64,000 bases of DNA. It comes from Atriophallophorus winterbourni. Taxonomy: Eukaryota > Platyhelminthes > Trematoda > Plagiorchiida > Microphallidae. The notes beneath the pieces were generated by a model. It was not told the origin of the DNA. It made no database searches and was given only the letters and a program-made list of their open reading frames with translations. A program made the translations under genes and the position numbers. This document shows positions 43,690-55,082 of the stretch, piece by piece. The DNA is taken from positions 1 to 64,000 of the forward strand of contig JACCGJ010001616.1 of the NCBI GenBank assembly GCA_013407085.1. Reading direction: 5' to 3'. The stretch's first letter is position 1, and every line of letters begins with the position of its first letter.

Positions 43690-45420
43690 TTACTTGTCCA
43701 TGTGGAAATCTAGTGATTTCTCGAAAACTTCAACAGTTCCAGATTGTACCACATGAGTAGGTAAACTGTTTCACAGCTGCACATTGCGAACGGAAAATGC
43801 ATATTTGCGGCAGTTCAACCTGCTATGCTGTTGGCAAAGTTTCGATTGGTGATCTTGCAGATGGGTATTATGGGAAAGATGAAACAAATGACCGCAAAAA
43901 TGATTTGTTTGATTTAGCACTGTCCAAATGAATTTTAGGGCTACTCGTTTCCGTCTGTATCGAGCTAGTTGCAAATTCAATAATTTGAGTCGCGTTTCTT
44001 ATGAATGATTTGATAATCACAGGACGAGTTTGTCGCTTGCGCTGTGGAGTTTCTAATGGCAGAATGTCTTTTCTAGGCCAAGGATCCCATGCCGGTATAG
44101 CATATTCAACATGACGACGGATGTACGTTGAAATCAATTTGCAGGTAATATTGGGGTCAAACGAACCTAGGAATCTTCTAAGCAAACCCAAGTTGTTTTC
44201 AGCTTTGCGGGCAGCCATTTGACATTGCATTTAGTACCCTAAGTCTGATTGAATAATAACACCTCAAACTTTTTCGGAGGAGGCAGGTTTAATAACAGTG
44301 CGACCAAGATAGTATTCTTTGCTCGACTTTCTTTTGAGAGACAAAAGGCTGCATTTGGAAGCATTCAGGGGCATTTTGTTGTCTAAGGACCATGTGTGAA
44401 TCATGTCGAGATCCCGTTGCAAGTTCTACTTATCGTCTGTGGAGTTTATCTTGTGCCAAAGCTTTGCGTCATCAGCAAAAATAAGCACGGACAAATGCAC
44501 TATAGTATGCAAGTCGTTTATATATATAAAAACAAAAGCGGTCCGAGAACTGATCCTTGTGGGACACCACGGGTGAATTAGTCGACTCTGATATTTTGTT
44601 TTTGACTCTCACTTACATCTCACGAGATATCAATCATTCTCTAATCCATGCATCGTGTGCACCTTGTACTCCGTAAGTGAGTAATTTCGACGAAAGTATT
44701 TCGTGATTCATAAAATCGAAGGCTTTATAGAAATCGATATAAAATACTTCCACGGAACTGCCAGCATCAGTAGCTTAGACCAAGATTCTTTTGCTAGTAG
44801 CGAGTTTGTCAGGCAGGATCATTTATTCCTGAATTCATACTGACCATCGGAGATTAAATTATCAATATCAAAGTGATTCCTTGAGGCATCAGCTATTATG
44901 GACTCGATTACTTTTGATAGCACTGTTAATCACGTTAGCGAGCGCAAGTTTAAAGGATCATTTATTTTGCCACCCGTGTAGATAGTATTAATCAGGGCAG
45001 TCTATGGGTCGACACTTGTAAGATAACTAATGCGAATTGTTGTCCGGAAACGTTCGCGCAATCTTCAAATGATTTCACTATTCCAGTACTAGAGACCAAT
45101 GGCGGTATTCCCATTATAACATTCCGGAGGTCGTCGACGTGTTTATACAATGCTCTGGGATTTATAATGAATTTTCGGACTGATTTGGTAATCTTTTCTG
45201 TCTTTTCGAATGAGAGAGACACACTTATTTCGCAATAAGGTGTAGTGGCACCAAATTATCCCAGATGGATCGTTCAAGTATTTTGACCAAGCACACCTCC
45301 ATTTCCGAATACTGATTCTGAGAGGCTTCTTCGGACGCTGTTTGTTGGATATTATTTTCACTTTCGATGATTTATCAATGATAATACGGAGTTGGCTGTA
45401 AAAGAGGACAAGCAATGTTA
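43690..45420 (-). mobile_element. CR1-like element B, left copy
   Basis: The - strand shows, in order, a pre-RT region (KKPLRISIRKWRCAWSKY, CHYTLLRNKCVSLIRK, KFIINPRALYKHVDDL), an RT core with a QHGF-like region and F-Y-I-D-F-Y-K-A-F-D, a FADD-like segment near 44480, thumb (KAENNLGLLRRFLGSFDPN, YIRRHVEYAIPAWDPW) and C-terminus to about 43690. Stops and shifts break it. About 210 bases present in the right copy (47600-47810) are deleted here at 44998. Confidence 0.7.
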
Positions 45421-46485
45421 CCATCGCGCTCTATCTTTAAAAATTGACGAAAACTCTATACTTCTTTATCAGATTGTCAATGCTTGGTCCAGTATGAAAC
45501 AAGAGTTGTTTCATGTTATTTCTGAAAATGGATTACCAGTCACAGCAAAGAAAACGGCTAAAACTCTCGCTCAATTTTATGCAAAGCGTCAAGCCCGATA
45601 ACGGTCAGGGCAAATGCGAAATTACTGACATCGATTGTATCTCAACAATTAAATGATATTGAGATTAATTCAGCGATTATACGAAGACAGTTGTGTCGAC
45701 TGAAACGTAGGAAATCTCCTGGAACCGATGGAGTAACACGATAGAATAGCACTACTAAGATCATATGACCAGCAGCTCTGTGAACCACTAGGCCAGATGT
45801 TTCAACATTTCCAAACCGAAGAAGTTGTGCCAACAGAGTGGAAGACAGGCATAATTTAACAATTTTTGAGGGTGGTAGCCGTTTAGATCCCGCGAATAAC
45901 CGTCCTGTCTCCCTGTTTTCCGTGATATCCAAAGTTATGGAACGCATAGTGACGCAAAATATATTTCATTACTTGAAATCACAGAATATACTATATGTCG
46001 CCCAGCATAAGGTTCGTAAAGCTTGCTCATGCTCGACAAACTTGGTAACGGTGTTGAACGATTCGACACAAACGGTCAACGCAGGAGACAGTATGCACGC
46101 GTGCTATCTGGATATGTGTAAAGCTATCTCAATGGGTGCAAGACAACCGTTCGAGTTCAATGGGTACAATCACGAGCCAACGATACCTCCAGTGGTGTAC
46201 CGCAAGGTTCCGTCCTCGAACCAGTGCGTTTTTAGTTTACATAAATGATTTACCTGAGACGCGCTCATGCAAGGTAGCCTTTCGCGGTTGACGTTAAACT
46301 TTGGATGAGAATAAAATCAACTGCAGACTGCGCAAAACTGCAAAGTGATTAAGATGCACTACACGAATGGTCAGTTAGAAATAAACTGCCGTTTAATTTT
46401 CAAAAATGCAAGTTACTGCAAATCGGTAAGCCATTTCAGTACGAATAACACTCTGGGCAGAGGATTTTGAGCTAGACCGAAACGG
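45421..46485 (+). mobile_element. CR1-like element A', left copy
   Basis: The + strand reads SLKIDENSILLYQIVNAWSS, KRRKSPGTDGV, NRPVSLFSVISKVMERIV, VAQHKVRKACSCSTNLV and HACYLDMCKAIS (the catalytic YLDMSKAFD with D lost), then a decayed FADD region (46280, FRG*R) and KLPFNFQKCKLLQIGKPF. Very close to the element at 55083-56578. Ends in an AT tract. Its 5' end abuts the 5' end of B head to head. Confidence 0.7.
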
Positions 46486-46620
46486 ATATATATATATATA
46501 TATAGAATATATATATTATATATATATATATTATTATATATAATATATTTAATACAAGGTGCACACGATGCATGGATTAAAGAATGGTTGTAAGGTCACT
46601 GGCAAGCGTGCTCCAAAGAT

Positions 46621-46682
<62 letters not shown>
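46486..46682. repeat. AT tracts around a 68-bp B/A' junction piece
   Basis: (TA)n at 46486-46552, then GTGCACACGATGCATGG...CCAAAGATTCTA (46557-46624), then (TA)n to 46682. The piece recurs at 48140-48222. CGTGCTCCAAAGATTCTA before the second tract and TAGAATCTTTGCAGCACG after it are inverted, so the tract is a hairpin loop. Confidence 0.85.
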
Positions 46683-46683
<1 letters not shown>

Positions 46684-46684
<1 letters not shown>

Positions 46685-47165
46685 CTAGAATCTTTGCAGC
46701 ACGATTGTCATGACCTTGCAATGTCCGCTGTTCTTTAGGCTGCGACATCTCCAGACTCCAAGATCCTTCTCCGTTTCGGTCTAGCTCAAAATCCACTGCC
46801 CACAGTGTTATTCGTACTGAAATGGCTTACCGATTTGCGGTAACTTGCATTTTTGAAAATTAAACGGCAGTTTATTTATTTTTTTATTTTTTCTTATTTT
46901 TATTTATATATTGTTAAGATACAATCGATGTCAGTAATTTTGCATTCGCCCTGACCGTTATGGAGCAAAACACTTTTGCATGAATTTGAGCGAGATTGTC
47001 AGCCGTTTTCTTTGCTATGACTGGTAATCCATTTTTAGAAATAACATGAAACAACCGTTGTTTCATACTGGACCAAGCATTGACAATCTGATGAAGAAGT
47101 ATTGAGTTTTCTTCAATTTTAAAGATGGAGGGCGATGGTAACATTGCTTGTCCTCTTTTACAGCC
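46684..47165 (-). mobile_element. CR1-like element A', inverted copy with internal deletion
   Basis: 46735-46870 is the reverse complement of 46380-46480 plus downstream sequence; 46914-47144 (KIEENSILLHQIVNAWSSMK) is the reverse complement of 45430-45640. The RT core between them is missing and replaced by a T-rich tract (46870-46915). Confidence 0.75.
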
Positions 47166-48222
47166 AACTCCGTATTATCATTGATAAATCATCGAAGGTG
47201 AAAATAATATCCAACAAACAGCGTGCGAAAAAGACTCTGAGAATCAGTACTCGGAAATAGATGTGTAAGGCTGACAATGCCTGGTCAAAATACTTGAACG
47301 ATACATCTGGGATAATTTGGTGCCACTACACCTTATTGCGAAATAAGTGTGTCTCTCTCATTCGAAAAGACAGAAAAGATTACCAAATCAGTCCGAAAAA
47401 TTCATTATAAATCCCAGAGCATTGTATAAACACGTCAACGACCTCCGGAATGTTATATTGGGAATACCGCCACTGGTCACTGGTACTGGAATAGTGACGT
47501 CATTTAAAGATTGCGCTAACGTTTTCGGACAACAATTCGCATTAGTTATCTTACAAGTGTCGACCCATAGACAGCCCCTAAACTCTGACAGCTGAAGCCT
47601 GACAATTTTTCACGGGGTGGAATGTTCCCCCTTCTCAACTCTGTTCAATCAAAATTATTGACGATGAAGAAAACAGGCTCATCGGGTATAGACAATATAC
47701 AAGCAAACATTTTTTACAATCTATCTTCCGAATTTGCGATATCGACATCTGACGTATTCACGATTATGTTAGAGTAAAGCTTTCTACCAGAAACTTGAAA
47801 AACTGCCCTGATGTATAACATCTACACGGGTGGCAAAATAAATGATCCTTCAGAATTGCGCCCGCTAACGTGATTACCAGTGCTATCAAAAGTAATCGAG
47901 TCCATAATAGCTGATGCCTCAAGGAATCACTTTGATATTGATAATTTATTCTCTGATGCTCAGCATGGATTCAGGAATAAATGATCCTGCCTGACAAACT
48001 CGCTACTAGCAAAAGAATCTTGGTCTGAGCTAATGATGCTGGCAACTCCGTGGAAGTATTTTATATCGATTTCTATAAAGCCTTCGATCGAATGAATCAC
48101 GAAAAACTTTCCTCGAAATTACTCACTTACGAAGTACAAGGTGCACACGATGCATGGATTAAAGAATGGTTGTAAGGTCACTGGCAAGCGTGCTCCAAAG
48201 ATTCTCCAAAGATTCTATTATA
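47166..48222 (+). mobile_element. CR1-like element B, right copy
   Basis: + strand mirror of 45420-44650: CHYTLLRNKCVSLIRKDRK, KFIINPRALYKHVNDLRN, GIPPLVTGTGIV, QFALVILQVSTHR, then SSGIDNIQANIF, TGGKINDPSELRPLT, LFSDAQHGFRNK and a broken catalytic region (FYKAFDRMNHEKL in the DNA at 48075). It ends after DAWIKEWL and joins an A'-type segment and an AT hairpin. Several stops. Confidence 0.72.
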
Positions 48223-48340
48223 TATATAATAGAATCTTTGGAGCATAGATAATTAAGATATTATATATATATATAATATATATATATATAGAGATATATA
48301 TATTATATATATATATATATAATATATATAATAGAAATCT
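48207..48340. repeat. 36-bp perfect palindrome and AT tracts
   Basis: 48207-48242 (CCAAAGATTCTATTATAT mirrored) is its own reverse complement without a mismatch. It is followed by (TA)n and a second inverted pair with ATAGAAATCTTTGAAGCACG. The arrangement repeats that of 46610-46705. Confidence 0.85.
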
Positions 48341-48600
48341 TTGAAGCACGGTTGTAAATGACCTTGCAATGTCCGCTGTTCTTTAGGCTGCGACATATCC
48401 AGACTCCTAGATCCTTCTCCGTTTCGGTCTGGCTCGAAATCCTCTGCTCACAGTGCTATTTGTACTGATTTGCAGTTAATTGCATTTTTGAAAGTTGAAC
48501 GGCAGTTTATTTCTAACTGACCATTCGTGTAGTGCATCTCAATCAGTTTGCAGTTTCACGCAGTCTACGGTTGATTGCATCAATGAACATCGAATACTTT
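48341..48600 (-). mobile_element. CR1-like element A', 3' scrap
   Basis: Reverse complement of the 55700-55900 region (CAATGTCCGCTGTTCTTTAGGCTGC, GATCCTTCTCCG, GAACGGCAGTTTATTTC, CATTCGTGTAGTGCATC). Same segment and orientation as 46690-46870. It stops near 48575. Confidence 0.75.
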
Positions 48601-48961
48601 AGTTTTGATTCACCATTCAAGGACTAATTTTTCAGTGTCGTGTTAATTAAAAAATATTGCAATTTCAAATGTAGCTGTGTATTAAGCAAGCGAAATTAGC
48701 AAGAAAGTAAGCGGGAGGGATTTAGTTTGACATTAAATTAATTTAAGTGTACGAATTCTGATTTTATATCGGAATAATCTTGCAATCATGATGGAATTAT
48801 GCGCACGCTAATTGTTCTAACGACTTTTGTACGTGAGCATTCCCAACATCATGGGTTTGTTAATTTCATCAATACAGGCTGTGTTGGTTTGATGCGAAAG
48901 ATTGCTGATTGAATTCGCCACATTCTAATTGCACTCAGTAGCCTGCTCTGGACAAGATCGC

Positions 48962-49113
48962 CTAAATCACAATCGCAATGACTAGCACTACCGCAATGCA
49001 GATAGCTGCGATGGGCCCTGGCCCAAGTCCAGGGATGTCAACAGTTCGCGTTTGGGATTTTGCTCCATTTCTTCCGTTGATTTGTAAATTCAAGTAGAAT
49101 CCATAAGACAAGC
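48962..49113 (-). CDS. Terminal FN3/hydrophobic exon, paralogue of exon D
   Basis: After acceptor TATTTTCACAG the - strand reads LSYGFYLNLQINGRNGAK, then QTRTVDIPGLG and PGPIAAICIAVVLVIAIVI and TAG. Phase (two bases before the first full codon), the Y-x-F-Y-L pattern, TVDIP and PGPIAAICIA are shared with 5969-6126. The frame has no lesion. The intron just upstream also matches that of the left gene (AATGATATTATAATTAGCAA). No FN3 first-part exon was found in the 3 kb upstream, so it may be an orphan exon or its gene may have a longer intron. Confidence 0.65.
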
Positions 49114-49489
49114 CTGTGAAAATAATATTGCTAATTATAATATCATTCCCATGTCAATGTCATTTAAAATTTGACCCATTCAGCGCCTGATGATAGCAAA
49201 CGGCAAGACACCGGATGTGACTTGTAAGTGCAGGGTGCATTAAGAGAACAGTACACTATTTTTTGGTTCTCGCGTGGTTCAATTCGAATCAATCTTTTCT
49301 CTACACTTGGTTTCTTTTTAGCACCACAAAAAATTGCTTTTTAAATCTCTCACTTATTTCATTTAGCCAAAATTACTCTATTAAATTATTGCATACGGTT
49401 GCATGGTAGTCAACAGTGGCGCTCAATGTGGCATAACTTGTCAGTTCTGAATTTTAGTTTACGTTTCAATTCAGTTTGTGTAGGGTCCG

Positions 49490-49680
49490 AAATCGACTAG
49501 GTCGTGACCTTTACTTGCCATGATAAACTTTTTTAACGACAAAATAATTTGAGGTAAAATGCCTGAAACTTATTCTTTTTTAACGGTTGATGTTCACGAG
49601 ATCTAATTCTCACGATCTTACGATTGTATCCTATATAATGTTGATAAATACTGATGAGTGATTCCGCCGTACGTACTTAG
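49490..49680 (+). repeat. Dispersed intronic repeat, copy 2
   Basis: Partner of 3600-3790, see there. The rest of 49120-50590 shows no gene. Confidence 0.4.
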
Positions 49681-50689
49681 TCCTTGTTGGGTATATTATA
49701 GATTCCCTAATGTCAATTGCGGCTGATTTTATTGAAGTTTATACGAAATAACCATTTATGATCTTTTAAAATGGCTAGATAAAACTCCGTTCAGACGACA
49801 CATATAGTAAAATGGAAACGATGCAGTAAGTATACGCAAGAACCCTGCTCAAGAAGGTCAATGAAAATCGTGAAGCGTTTCATATTTTCAACACACCCTC
49901 GAATTGAGAGTTAGACAGTCGAGCATTCTACTCGAACATTGTATTCGTGAAGCGAGATCAGTAATGTTGTCCCAGGCGGTTTAGTCCTTGACACAGCTTT
50001 TAGATTGATGTGCATCGGAAACCTTCAGAAACTCGTCACACCCAAGCATTTTAGTTTTGCTGATGATGGTAAATTCTTGGATGCGATTTACGTCAACTTA
50101 TAGAACTATCACAATCAGACTCTACCAATCCAACTTCATCGCAATTGCCGTATAGCCAAATGCCCGCAAAAGATGACGGACTTTTGTACCAGATAACTCA
50201 TTCGATTGATATGCTTTGAAGGTCCCTGTATCTATTCATAAACACGTTCTAGCCGCAATGCCCGCAAACCTGGAAACAAAATTTTACTACTTCAGGTGAC
50301 ATCGAGAGCCTCTTCAACTTTTAGGGGGGGGAGGTCTGTAGTGATTTGAACAGTCGTATGTTTTGTATTATCTTGATGGGTCGTTTCAATTCAATTACTA
50401 TTTGTGTCATTTTGATCTATTGACTTCCTTATATCGCTATTACTAACACATCGTAACATTATTTATCTGTCACATAAGAGTTGTACGTCTTTCAGGCAAT
50501 CAATAATAACAATATGGGGATAAAACCGATGATCATGAACAAAAGGCTAATTTGCATACGTTTTCATCAAACCACAGCGCAGCATTTTTTATCACGAAAT
50601 ACAGCTTATTATTATCATTATACGGATGGTCAAAACGAATATTATATAGGTCAAACGTCTATGCATTCCTCCTCCGAATACGACAATGT

Positions 50690-50810
50690 ATTTTGCAATT
50701 TGATATCCACTTACATTTGCGCCATTATCAAACATGCTTCAGCATTTGGGATATTTATTTTAAAGCGGATATCCAGCCATTGAAACCTCCACAGCAGTGA
50801 TCGATAAAGC
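50690..50810 (+). pseudogene. CR1-like thumb fragment
   Basis: + strand frames read NLISTYICAIIKHASAF and YFKADIQPLKPPQQ, i.e. the CR1 segment LxxTYIRPxxEYASxxWxPYxxKDIxxLExVQ with a frameshift in the middle. The region 50820-51640 has no assigned feature. Confidence 0.55.
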
Positions 50811-51699
50811 CAGCCTTTCGATTTTATGATTATCCGTTTAGTATGTCCAGGATTCCAGGTTGCATGTGGATATACCATGACTACACGAATCCTAACGATT
50901 CGCTCCTCAACATCCACTAAAAATTCGTGCGCTTAAAAACGCATTTCATTCTATTTGGCATATATAATAGTTACTGTACCATACAAATAACGATAATGAG
51001 AAGGTAGATGTGTAGTGAACTTCTATCACTTCGTATTTTGAACACAAACTATTATCCTTGTATGGTTATTCCTTTGTGGGCCATGTACACTTAATTCGTA
51101 CTAATGCTTGTACAATATACTTTTTGGCGGATAATGTAACTTCGAACTCCGAGTTTGTCTTCTTCGCTGGTTGCAAAGTCTGCGTGCGGTGATCCGTCCC
51201 GAAATTGTGATTAACGGATTCTTCAACATTTTAGCGCAATCCTTTCTTTGGATAACATCTCTTTTGGATTTTTTTGTATGGTTTACCTAGCTATCATTAG
51301 CCTTCACGTATCTTCCTTTAGACATTGCCTTCTTGGTACTTTAGTGAGTTAATTATATTTCTGTCGTATTTTTTGTAGTGCAGACTTATATGTTTTGGTC
51401 CACTACACAATTGGTGAGCACCGATACACCGCAATTTTTTGCATTTACGATAACTTCGTATTTTTCATTTTTTTTGAAATACTAAATTAGTGCCCCATCA
51501 GGAGCGATTTTGCAATAAGTAAAGTCCCTCAAATCCGAAAACCACAGTATATTCCCGGCACATTCCGGGCTTAGATGTTTCTAATCTACATCTTTGGTTC
51601 GGCAAAATTGAAGTTATTTCTCGTATTTATGACGTCACCGATGAACCTATTAATTTGTCTCATGTGGTGCTACTTGTGAGTAGACGTAGCTGAAGAGGT

Positions 51700-53300
51700 C
51701 AGTGATCTTATTTATGCTATGCCCAAGTATAAGCCATAAGAAAAGCTTATATCCGCACAAATAGTCGGAATTAGATTTCCGTGCAAACGAAGCTCGACAT
51801 CCTCTTTTCCAAAAATGCCAGGCGGTTTCCGATATTCCTGTCTCAACAACGGTAACGCATTCGCGACCATTTATCGGCATGATCAACGTGCACAGTCTCT
51901 CTATTCCAAACTGCGTAAAAATCATTCCACCGCTGAATGATTTGCTCAACTCCAAATTAAAATCAATTCAGATTCCGCAAGCGCAATCGAAGCTTTTGTT
52001 GCATCCGAAAAAGCTCTTTTCAGTGCCACCGAAATCACTTCCATTGATCCAGATATGACCTTTCCTAACGTTGACGACCGATGCTTGCAAATCGGATGTG
52101 CGAGCTGTTTTACAACAACACCATGAGAAGACAGTCCGTCCAGTGGTATTTTTCTCGCGGAAGCTAAATCCGGAACAAACTCGCCAAAGTACATTTGCCC
52201 GTGAATTAATTGTGATATATATAGACATACGTCATTCTCGTCATCTATTAGAAGTTCGTGACTTCATTATTTTTGAGGTTTGCAAACCACTTAAGTTTGC
52301 GCAGCAGTCTCAACTCGATCATCATTCGCCACGAGATTCGACACTTAGATTACATCTCTCGATTCTCAGCTGATATTAAATACGTCAAAGTAGATTCGAA
52401 CACGGTTGCCGATGCTTTATCAAGACCAGGCATATCTGTTTTGTCTGCAGGCAAATCATTCGATCTCTACATTTTGGCATATCATCAAAACGAGATCAAT
52501 AATACCGAAATCGCGGAGTGCCGATCCCTGAATTTTACAGCAAAATGACTCACCGAACGCCGATGACTTGCTTACGTGCGATTTCTTGACAGAGAAACCT
52601 AGAACTCTTGCTCGTCTTCCTCTGCGGAGTGCCATTTTCGATCATTTACATTCGATGTTTTATCCTGGAAAGCGTTCCACCTTGAGGCTATTCCCAGATT
52701 TTTTACTCTGGCATTCTGTGAATAAGGTTATACGAACATGGGTTTAGCATTGTATTTATTGTCAAAATACGAAATATCGCGACATACTTTCACACCTGTT
52801 TTCCTATTTAGGCATCCAAACAGTCGATTCTTTCATGTGCATCTTTATCTTATCGATCATATGCCATCTTCGAACAGATACTCACTCATTTTAGCGGCGA
52901 TCGGTAGCTTTTCTCGATGGCCGATTGCTGTTTCTATTAAAAACACATGTTCGTACGCCATAGCACGCACCTTCGTGGAACACTGGATTGTAAATTAGGG
53001 CACACCATCTATCATCTCAACTGATCGTCGCGTTCAGTTTTAATCGACAATGTTCCGAGATTGGACTGAACTGCTTTGCTGTCAGCACATCCGAACCACC
53101 GCCTACCACCCTAACACGAATGGATTGGTTGAACGCTTCCACAAACAGTTCAAAGCTTCTTTAGCTTGTCAGCCCAATCCTAATAAATTAACTGAGAATT
53201 TAGTACATGTTCTCCTTGGAATTCGTTCTAATTTCAAAAAAGCTATGCTATTGTTAGATGCTTCACGCATCTTTCTTTGGACGTTTGTTTCATTGGTCAA
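51700..53300 (+). pseudogene. Ty3/gypsy-like pol fragment (RT end, RNase H, integrase)
   Basis: Frames give the end of RT (a degraded IGMINxxxRFIPNCAKI region and PPLNDLLNSK), RNase H (TTDACKSDVRAVLQQ, PVVFFSRKLNPEQ, FARELIVIY, DSNTVADALSRP, with D, E and D kept) and integrase (LILAAIGSFSRWPIAV, IISTDRRVQF, TTAYHPNTNGLVERFHKQF). In the integrase the first catalytic D, expected in I-D-R-F-S-R-W, is G (about 52901); the second D and the E are present. The N-terminal zinc finger region lacks a clear HHCC. Frameshifts at several points. No LTRs were identified. Confidence 0.8.
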
Positions 53301-53449
53301 ATTCCTGATCCGGAGTCGAACACGGAAATGTATAAAGGTAAGAAACTGTGCGTGGAGAAAGCACGGACTGCATTCAACACCTGATTCATGAGGATCTTAC
53401 TGTTTGTTGAGAAACAAAGTTACTAAATTTTCCAGGAGGATAAAGAAAA

Positions 53450-53925
53450 GTATGAAATGAATCTGATGGATAAAATTGAATGAAACACGAAGCTCCTCTT
53501 CCAGATCGTGGACAGAAAGGCCAGGGTAAAGCCAGGTGTTTCCGTTTCACTTACTACGACTGGAACAACATCCACAGTAGTCGAAACCGCTAATAAACTC
53601 GCTCAATTATACTCTAAAGTATTCTACCCTAACGAGCGCGTATCCTACGATATACATGCAGTCACATCGCAGAATACAATACACGAAATTGTTGTGAAAC
53701 CCGAGGGTGTCGTGATTAAGCTACGCGGGTTAAATACAAAAAAATTCCCGGGTGCTGATGAAATAACACCATTCATCCTAAGGCAATGCGCCCATGCTCT
53801 ATTCTCACCACTCTCTGGGCTTAGCAACCTGTCCTTGAGTTGCAGCACGGTTGTTAATGACTGGAAATTTGGACTTATCACTCCGATATACGAAGCGTCT
53901 GTTACAATTACTTCCCACGGGCACG
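53450..53925 (+). pseudogene. CR1-like RT, N-terminal segment
   Basis: The frame RKARVKPGVSVSLTTTG, NKLAQLYSKVFYPNERV, LRGLNTKKFPGADEITPF and VVNDWKFGLITPIY matches the pre-RT and RT-1 regions of the element at 58.5-60.7 kb (SRVKPGVAALKT, LNTRKSSGADEITPM, CDWENGMITPIH). It is cut at about 53905 inside the RT. Confidence 0.75.
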
Positions 53926-55080
53926 AAGTATATATAAGCTGACCAATCAGAATTTGTTCAAGGGGCACGAATCACAATGTGTTTATTTTTAAGCCAATCA
54001 TGGCATCTGGTCGTCCTTCAAAAAGCGCTGCATAGCCTACACCCAGCGTTTAGTCGGTAGGTCGATGTGGCTGATTTGGAACTCGTGATTTCGTCATTTT
54101 GCAACTAATCCATTATAACTCGTTATTCACACAAGGTAGAATACAGAAACAAGTGTCAAAATGCGTATCTCGACCTGAAGTTTGCAATGATAGCAGAAAC
54201 CGTAATATAGACAGCAATAGAAAAAATATTGCGCTCGTGAGCAAACTGAGCTATTTTCGACGACGAGAAAACTTTTATGTTAATCAGTTGACATGAGCAA
54301 AACGCATGAATTCTGATAGATATGATTGAACGTATCTCATAATTCTCAGTATCAAATAAATCCCTGCAAATTCGCGAAGATATGACCGGAATTGTCATAG
54401 CAAAAAAATGCGACCCAAAGGCAGACCCACGATGCTGAATATCTTGGGTTACAAAGACGTTTGCAAAAGAGAAATGTTCGGCCGTGGCATTAACCAGTTG
54501 GAAAGAAAATACTCTTAACCGCTCAGTTATTTAGCTTCGTGTAAAGGGTAGTCTGAATTCTGGCGAGAGGCAGATACAACAGTCGGCTGCTGAACGCAGA
54601 TCAATGCTGATGTGCAACTGACACTGATCGACCAAGTACACTCTCTCGTTACGGGCGCTGCATAAGAAATTTGTTTTCATAATCAGACTCCTTAGTCAGT
54701 AAAAATGTGTCGAGCATTAAATATAATGCAATTTTAATTCACACCCATGGTAGATATCAAATGATGGAGGCCCAAAACCCAGGCCGCAGTCAGCGTAAGC
54801 CGCGCAGAGGTCGTAGTGTGAACATGTAGCTTATGAAAACAAGTCAGTTTTCGTTAATTTCCCATGCCAAGGTAAAGTGGAGGTTACCTGAATGAAAATC
54901 ATTCAGCAATGCACTAAACAATGCATTTAACGCATTCAATGGTTTTTTAAATGTGGGATATTAAAATGTGCTCACGACAAAGTCAACTGCTCTTTGAGTA
55001 CGTTCTAATACATCTGACATTATAACAAATAAAAAAGCAGACATTTCTCAAACAAACATCTTTCAAACAAACATTTCTCT
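53925..55080. other. Mixed interval between CR1 pieces
   Basis: Begins GGGCACGAAGTATATATAAGC and repeats GGGGCACGAATCACAA 40 bases on; the TATATAAGC and nearby CCAATCA boxes look promoter- or LTR-like but no matching second LTR was found. An RTE C-terminal remnant follows (54395-54680). The rest (54060-54390, 54700-55080) is unassigned. Confidence 0.35.
54395..54680 (+). pseudogene. RTE C-terminal fragment
   Basis: The + strand reads RPKGRPTMLNILGYKDVCKRE then GRGINQLERKYS, matching the RTE motif GRPxLRYKDVCKRDLK-x-x-GI-x-x-x-x-WE. A stop follows. It is one of few RTE pieces on this strand. Confidence 0.6.
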
Positions 55081-55082
55081 CA

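Noticed and set aside
54600..54630. AATGCTGATGTGC as another hammerhead core
   Set aside because: The final core A is missing and no GAAA or GUC follows at the right distance; it lies in an RTE C-terminal remnant.
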